A stretch of DNA of 45,340 nucleotides from Myxococcales bacterium (lineage in GTDB: Bacteria; Myxococcota_A; UBA9042; UBA3505). This document shows, piece after piece, positions 40,773-45,340 of this stretch. Positions within the stretch are counted from its first letter, which is position 1, and each line of letters starts with the position of its first letter. The notes below the pieces were generated by a model. It was given only the letters and a program-made list of their open reading frames with translations. It did no database searches and was not told the DNA's origin. The stretch lies in assembly GCA_002728755.1 (NCBI GenBank), contig PBVT01000069.1, positions 1-45,340 of the forward strand, given 5' to 3'. A program made the translations under genes and the position numbers.

Positions 40773-42740
40773 GTGCTCGTCGATCTCCAAAATGTTCATC
40801 GTATTTTCGGTACGCGTCCGGTTCTTGATGGGATCTCCCTTCGAATCACGAACACCTCCAGGATAGGCGTGGTCGGCCCCAATGGGGCGGGTAAGACCAC
40901 CTTGCTTCGACTACTGTCGGGTGAGGACGAGCCCGACGAAGGCACGATTAGTCGGGCACGGAATCTGCGTATGGGAATGCTCCCGCAGGAGGTCGCAACT
41001 CTTGGTGCCCGGCCGGTTATTGATCTTGTGATCGAAGCACAGACCGAGCTGATGGAGGTACAAGAGGAGCTGGATACCTTACAGGTCAAAATGGCCGTTG
41101 ATGCCGAGTCCCTAAGCCGACAGGAGCTGGATCGATTGGGCGATCTTCAAGATCGATTTGCCCTCTTCGGAGGCTATGAGATCGAGTCTCGTGCTCTACG
41201 CGTATTGGCAGGCCTTGGCTTTGACGAACAGATGGCTCGGTCCTCGGCCGGAGAACTAAGCGGTGGATGGTTGATGCGCGTAGTGATGGCGTCTCTATTG
41301 CTACGGGCACCCGATATTTTGTTGCTGGATGAGCCGACCAACCATCTCGATTTGCCCAGCCTGGAGTGGTTTGAGGGTTTTCTTCAGTCGTTTCGAGGTG
41401 CGGTTGTGTTGATATCCCATGACCGAACCTTCCTCGACGGTTTTTGCTCGGAGGTGGTCGAGATCTCGGATGGGGCATTGGAGCGGTATGTGGGTAGCTA
41501 TACGGAATACCTGGCGGCTCGGGCATTACGTCGTGAGCAGCAAGGTCGTGAGGCGGCCCGACAGAACCAGCGCGTGGCTGAAATCGAACGCTTCATTACG
41601 CGGTTTCGCGCCAAGGCCACCAAGGCCCGCCAGGTGCAAAGCCGTGTGAAGATGCTCGATAAGATGCAGCGTCTGGATGTAACCCCGGAGATGCGCAAAT
41701 TACGCGGTTTCAAATTCCCCGATCCCGTGCGTACAGGCGATAAGGTGGTCGACATACAAGGGGGCGTGGCCGGTTACGGCGACCACATCGTTCTTCGTGA
41801 TCTACAGGTCCATATTCGTAGAGGCGATCGACTCGCTCTGGTAGGGCCCAACGGTGGCGGAAAGACCACATTATTGGATGTGATCTCCGAACGACTCCCC
41901 CTGCTTCAGGGCGAATGTCGGCTTGGGGCCAATGTCTCGGTGGGCTATTTTGCCCAGCATCTGGTGCATGAGCTGAATATGGACGAAACCGTCTTGGATT
42001 CTGCGACCGCGATTGCAGGCAGCGCCAGCCCCACATCGATTCGGGGTGCTCTCGGTGCCTTTCTATTTTCGGGCGATGACGTGGATAAAAAGGTGGGGGT
42101 TTTATCTGGAGGGGAAAAGGCCCGCTTGGCTTTAGCCCGTTTATTGCTTCGTCCCGCTCCCCTATTGATTTTGGATGAGCCGACCAACCATCTCGATGTT
42201 ACGAGTCGGCAGGCGTTGGAAGACGCTCTCGAACGTTTTCCAGGAACCCTGGTCTTTGTCAGTCATGACCGCTCCTTTGTTTCTCGGCTTGCGACAGCAG
42301 TCGTTGAAGTCGATGGAGGGCGGATCGAACGATATGAGGGAGATTTCGATTCCTATTTGAGCCAGCGAGAAGCCCGGCTCCGTCTGGCCCGTGAGCCCCA
42401 AGGGGGTGGTGTCGCTCCACAGGAAGAGAGTGGGGGTCGAAAGAACTCAAAAGAGCGACGACGAGAGCTGGCTCAGAAACGAAAGGAATTGCAGGCTCGG
42501 TTAGGCCCGCTCCGCAAAGAGAAGGCTTCGGTGGAACGCCGTATGGAGGAGTTGAAAGAACGCCTTCGAGAGCTCGATACCATGTTGGCCGAACCCGACA
42601 CATACAACGATCCGGCCTTTCCCGATTGGCTGAAAGAACGCTCCGGTAAAGCCGATCGGCTGGAGTGGTTTGAAGATCGTTGGGTGGAGATTGAGGAAGA
42701 GCTGGAAAAGACAGCCAAAGAACTCAAATCAACGGATTAG
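40773..42740 (+). CDS. ABC-F family ATPase (ribosome-associated)
   Basis: 655 aa from GTG 40773, which gives the canonical start MLVDLQNVHRIFG; TTG 40746, behind AGAGGAACG, is an alternative adding nine residues. It has two ABC domains without transmembrane segments: Walker A GPNGAGKTT and GPNGGGKTT; signatures LSGGW and LSGGEKARL; Walker B followed by LLLDEPTNHLD and LILDEPTNHLD. A P-site-tRNA-interaction-motif type linker lies between them (FRAKATKARQVQSRVKMLDKM). The C terminus is a charged coiled coil (~555-645) as in Uup-type proteins. ABC-F proteins act on the ribosome in translation rescue or antibiotic protection. The widespread housekeeping type is likelier than a resistance factor. 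Its TAG overlaps the TAA of the convergent gene in TTAG (42737-42740). Confidence 0.95.
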   Translation: MLVDLQNVHRIFGTRPVLDGISLRITNTSRIGVVGPNGAGKTTLLRLLSGEDEPDEGTISRARNLRMGMLPQEVATLGARPVIDLVIEAQTELMEVQEELDTLQVKMAVDAESLSRQELDRLGDLQDRFALFGGYEIESRALRVLAGLGFDEQMARSSAGELSGGWLMRVVMASLLLRAPDILLLDEPTNHLDLPSLEWFEGFLQSFRGAVVLISHDRTFLDGFCSEVVEISDGALERYVGSYTEYLAARALRREQQGREAARQNQRVAEIERFITRFRAKATKARQVQSRVKMLDKMQRLDVTPEMRKLRGFKFPDPVRTGDKVVDIQGGVAGYGDHIVLRDLQVHIRRGDRLALVGPNGGGKTTLLDVISERLPLLQGECRLGANVSVGYFAQHLVHELNMDETVLDSATAIAGSASPTSIRGALGAFLFSGDDVDKKVGVLSGGEKARLALARLLLRPAPLLILDEPTNHLDVTSRQALEDALERFPGTLVFVSHDRSFVSRLATAVVEVDGGRIERYEGDFDSYLSQREARLRLAREPQGGGVAPQEESGGRKNSKERRRELAQKRKELQARLGPLRKEKASVERRMEELKERLRELDTMLAEPDTYNDPAFPDWLKERSGKADRLEWFEDRWVEIEEELEKTAKELKSTD

Positions 42741-44677
42741 TTTTCCAGATAGACGGTGATCGCGTGGGCCACTCGACCATCATGATCACAACCATCCCAT
42801 TCGCTACCATTCAGGTAGCGGATCTCGCTGTCGGGACTATTACCGAAATCATGATCTCGATACTCTCCGCCTGAGCGCTGACCTCCTACGAAGACGAAGT
42901 TGTTTCCCATAATATTTCCATCGGGATTGGTGCTGATCCGAAAGGCACCCCTCGAGTTGTCATCCCCGTGGCAACCGCCATTCTGATTGTCTGGTTTCAA
43001 GACCAATAAGGCCCGCCCCGTCCCTGCCGTGGAGCTTTTACCGCAGATACCGTAGCCGTGGATATCACAACCCGGCAGATTATTATTCAGTTCGGTTGCC
43101 GTGAAGCTGGGGAAGGTGTCTTCCAATAGGAGCGCATCTGTAATCGGGTTGTACAACCGAACGAGCCACTTCTTCGAGCCGTCGGAGGCACAGCTATGGA
43201 CCCAGTCGTTGGTGAGGATGTCCCAGGAGCCGGTGTTCATGAATCCGGCACATTGGGTGTATCCGGCGACGGCAGGGCCGGCATACTCGGAGCCCACCCG
43301 AATGGAACCGACCGTGTTGAGATTGGTGCATTCCCCACCGGAACAGGTGCCAACATCACAATGTGTGCCCGACGGGCAGCTATTCCCACAGCTATCCGCC
43401 AGAGCTGTACCGCAGGCGTGAAGGGCTGGGTTGGCACATTGTAGGGGGTTGAGAGCTGTTCCATCTTCTATGCACGTATTTCCGCAGTTATCGTAGACGG
43501 GATCATTGCATGCCACGGTGGAGGGGTTGCATTGTACCGGGTTCAGTGCGGAGCCAAGGCTTCCACAGTCGATGCCACAATCGGACTCTACGGCCTGGCC
43601 GCAGGCGACGTCGCTTGGGCTCGGACAGATATCGTCGCATAGGCGCACGTTACGATAGTCGTTGCCATCACAGAAGGTCAGTTTATCGGTGCCAGGATTA
43701 TAGTGCAGAGTTCCGATGGTCGCGGCGGTGCAGGCCGGCGGGTCGTTACTGATCTCGACCTCTGCGTCTGCTGCGCTACAGGCCCACGAGCTACCATTCC
43801 AGCGGGCCACCTCTCCATCGGAACAGGTTAATTCTCCCAGGGTGTTGTCGTCTCCATCGAGGAGATCGGCGGGAAGGCCGGAGGTCGCGATGGGGTCGAG
43901 GCTGGAGCCGAGGGTGTTCAAGTTGGCCTGCACTTGGTCCACATTCGCCTGAATGGCTTCCAAGGCTGCGGAGCAGTTCCAGGTGGTGCCGTCCCATTGG
44001 ACGATCTCTCCGGCGGCACAGAGCAGCGCCGATAGAGTGTCCGTATCGGCGTTCACGGCACATACCCAGGCGCTGCCATCCCATTTCAGGATCTGGTCCA
44101 GACCACATGCGTTCAGGCCACCCAGGGTATCGTTGTCACCGGCCACATAGCCCAGACTGTCTAAAACGTCCTGTAGCCCCTCCTCTGTCAGGAAGCCGGA
44201 CGAGTCGCCGACCTGGACAAAGTTTTCGACGGGCTGACCACCGAGAGTGACAGCATTATCCGACTCCAGGGCCCGCTCCGCCACATCGGCTCGTAAGGCA
44301 AAGGGGGCTGAAACCACCCGTTGACGTGGAGACATGGGGGGCATCAGGTTGACCTGGATTTCCAGCCATCGATTCCCGTCCAGGAATTCGGCGTCCAGGG
44401 TTTCCTGGCCCCCAAGTTCCACGTGGAACACCCCATTTGTGATGCTGATGTTGGAATGGGCTTCGGACCAGACGAGTCCATCGCCGGTCATGGAGTCGTA
44501 AAGAGAAAACGTGAAGACATAGTTTTCACTGCAGCCTTCGATGATATTACAGTTGATAGGATTTCCAGCCGTGTCGGTTAGATACCCCTGGTAGTGCAAT
44601 CGTTGGGGAACACTCGCGAGAGAGACCGAACACCAGAAAAACAATACCCCAAGGAAACAGATCCCGATCCGACCCAT
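42737..44677 (-). CDS. modular exported stalk protein with unique C-terminal tip (paralogue of 29898-31742)
   Basis: 646 aa. ATG 44677 lies behind GGAGGTTAGG; a TTG at 44689 is less likely. Sec signal cleaved near VSLAS. The first ~420 residues align with the 29898-31742 product: VPQRLHYQGYLTD, NRWLEIQV, SPRQRVVSAPFALRA, ILKWDGSAWVCAVNADTDTLSALLCAAGEIVQWDG, then CGxxxxxDCG / NPVYDNCGN-type Cys modules. It carries an extra helix (ALEAIQANVDQVQANLNTLG) absent from the other. The DUF4215 unit and CC-ending tip are replaced by an unrelated ~200-residue C-terminal domain beginning VGSIRVGSEY and ending HAITVYLEN. The stalk is constant and the tip is swapped. Ligand unknown; probably extracellular. 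Confidence 0.85.
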   Translation of the reverse strand: MGRIGICFLGVLFFWCSVSLASVPQRLHYQGYLTDTAGNPINCNIIEGCSENYVFTFSLYDSMTGDGLVWSEAHSNISITNGVFHVELGGQETLDAEFLDGNRWLEIQVNLMPPMSPRQRVVSAPFALRADVAERALESDNAVTLGGQPVENFVQVGDSSGFLTEEGLQDVLDSLGYVAGDNDTLGGLNACGLDQILKWDGSAWVCAVNADTDTLSALLCAAGEIVQWDGTTWNCSAALEAIQANVDQVQANLNTLGSSLDPIATSGLPADLLDGDDNTLGELTCSDGEVARWNGSSWACSAADAEVEISNDPPACTAATIGTLHYNPGTDKLTFCDGNDYRNVRLCDDICPSPSDVACGQAVESDCGIDCGSLGSALNPVQCNPSTVACNDPVYDNCGNTCIEDGTALNPLQCANPALHACGTALADSCGNSCPSGTHCDVGTCSGGECTNLNTVGSIRVGSEYAGPAVAGYTQCAGFMNTGSWDILTNDWVHSCASDGSKKWLVRLYNPITDALLLEDTFPSFTATELNNNLPGCDIHGYGICGKSSTAGTGRALLVLKPDNQNGGCHGDDNSRGAFRISTNPDGNIMGNNFVFVGGQRSGGEYRDHDFGNSPDSEIRYLNGSEWDGCDHDGRVAHAITVYLEN

Positions 44678-44701
44678 CCTAACCTCCAATCCATCACCCG
44701 G

Positions 44702-44730
44702 ATTCTACCTGGAAGTGCGTCGAATGGCGA
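44702..44730 (-). promoter_or_regulatory. promoter of the second stalk-protein gene (TCGCCA-N17-TAGAAT)
   Basis: TAGAAT at 44702-44707, 17-nt spacer, TCGCCA at 44725-44730 on the minus strand, ~25 nt from ATG 44677. It overlaps the 69-bp gap after the 44746 gene. Confidence 0.7.
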
Positions 44731-44745
44731 GGCCGAGGCCTTGGG

Positions 44746-45340
44746 TTAGTTGTCGCAGCTGTCGGTAACGATGAGATCGCTATTGGATTCGACCGTAATC
44801 AGAACGATGGTGTCGCCCTTCAACGTGGGGTCGAGGTTGGCCCAGGCGTCGGCAACAATCGTGGCCCAGTCTGGGTTCAAGGTCCAGATGTGAAGGATCT
44901 GTTTCAGCCATAGATCGTCAGCGCTTACATTGGCGGTGCTCTCTTGAATGCCCTCCAGCTTATCGCTCAGAAGTTGATTGGCATCGTCATGGGTATAGGT
45001 CTGTACAAAGGGCCCCATATACGCCCGTGTCACGGATACTCCCACCTTCTCTCCACCGATAAGGGCGATATAATCCGTCATGGGCCCGGGCGTATCGTAG
45101 ACGACCTCTGTCTCGGTCTTATAGATGCTGGCCCCTTCGCAATCGATGAGGGTCTGCATACTCATAACCTCGCTGCATAGGGAGCTGCCGCCGGCGTTTT
45201 CTCCTTCGAAGCGAGACAGTGGTGCCGGTGCGAGGAGGGTTGGGTCAAAGACGGCGCCGTCATCGAAGAGGTAGGTGTTCAAAAACAGACCGGGGGTTGG
45301 GTCGGTGATCTGCTCTTGAAGCTCTCCACAGCTGCCCTCA
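44746..45340 (-). CDS. C-terminal part of an exported-looking protein of unknown function (5' end outside window)
   Basis: 198 codons are open to the right edge with no stop and no convincing start; a TTG at 45282 is in frame but lacks an RBS, so the gene continues upstream. The visible part has scattered Cys (EGSCGEL, SLCSEV, LIDCEG, DSCDN) and mixed alpha/beta composition (ASIYKTETEVVYDTPGPM; DTIVLITVESNSDLIVTDSC). I recognise no family and no catalytic motif. The Cys pattern suits an exported protein like its neighbours. It ends 69 bp before the second stalk gene, which has its own promoter. Confidence 0.7.
   Translation of the reverse strand, partial: EGSCGELQEQITDPTPGLFLNTYLFDDGAVFDPTLLAPAPLSRFEGENAGGSSLCSEVMSMQTLIDCEGASIYKTETEVVYDTPGPMTDYIALIGGEKVGVSVTRAYMGPFVQTYTHDDANQLLSDKLEGIQESTANVSADDLWLKQILHIWTLNPDWATIVADAWANLDPTLKGDTIVLITVESNSDLIVTDSCDN

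Overview
The window reads as chromosomal DNA of a Gram-negative bacterium that puts an unusually large share of its genes into exported proteins. Seventeen of 28 genes start with a lipoprotein-type signal peptide ending in a Cys, and five more have Sec, Tat or signal-anchor N termini. Cys-rich modules typical of Myxococcota and related former Deltaproteobacteria recur: Ca-binding EGF-like, DUF4215, a MopE-like DDDCDG motif and CGDGxC modules. Sigma-54-type promoters also fit that group. No rRNA, tRNA or other phylogenetic marker lies in the window, so the phylum is an inference. I see no tRNA, CRISPR array, insertion sequence, integrase or phage gene.

Layout. 1-2259 (-): 3'-truncated lipoprotein whose EGF-like array carries a complete alpha/beta-hydrolase domain. 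2305-4632 (-): Cys-rich beta-propeller lipoprotein. 4847-7987 (-): VIT/VWA lipoprotein. 8331-10001: two convergent Cys-rich lipoproteins. 10182-11543 (-): GH18-like lipoprotein with an eroded active site, followed by a strong terminator. 11833-15539 (-): TPR protein and M60 metallopeptidase. 15716-20447 (+): DUF4382-like lipoprotein and a giant EGF/beta-helix lipoprotein. 20581-21855 (+): glutamate dehydrogenase, the only clear central-metabolism gene. 21935-27400 (-): coupled operon of propeller lipoprotein, PAP2 phosphatase and EGF/receptor-L-domain lipoprotein. 27566-28988 (-): small lipoprotein and a DUF3179-like membrane protein. 29099-29901 (+): DUF2288 gene and a decayed Tat-exported PQQ-propeller fragment. 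29898-31742 (-): modular stalk protein. 31829-34319 (-): WD40-like lipoprotein and LysR regulator. 34485-36124 (-): lipoprotein hydrolase and barrel-like lipoprotein. 36266-38191 (+): unknown lipoprotein with a duplicated domain. 38233-40608 (-): phospholipase D lipoprotein. 40773-42740 (+): ABC-F ATPase. 42737-44677 (-): second stalk protein. 44746-45340 (-): 5'-truncated unknown.

How it fits together. The region looks like a surface and secreted-protein inventory: potential hydrolases (two alpha/beta-hydrolases, M60 peptidase, PLD, PAP2, a GH18 relative) alongside binding or display scaffolds (EGF arrays, L-domain repeats, propellers, beta-helix, VWA). The most striking patterns are: (i) two unrelated proteins in which a whole domain is inserted at the same place, between the first and second Cys of an EGF module; (ii) two long paralogues with a conserved stalk and different C-terminal tips; (iii) a recurring promoter signature TCGCCA-N17-TAGAAT upstream of many of the genes; (iv) three sigma-54 type sites in front of Cys-rich lipoprotein genes, two of them propeller paralogues.
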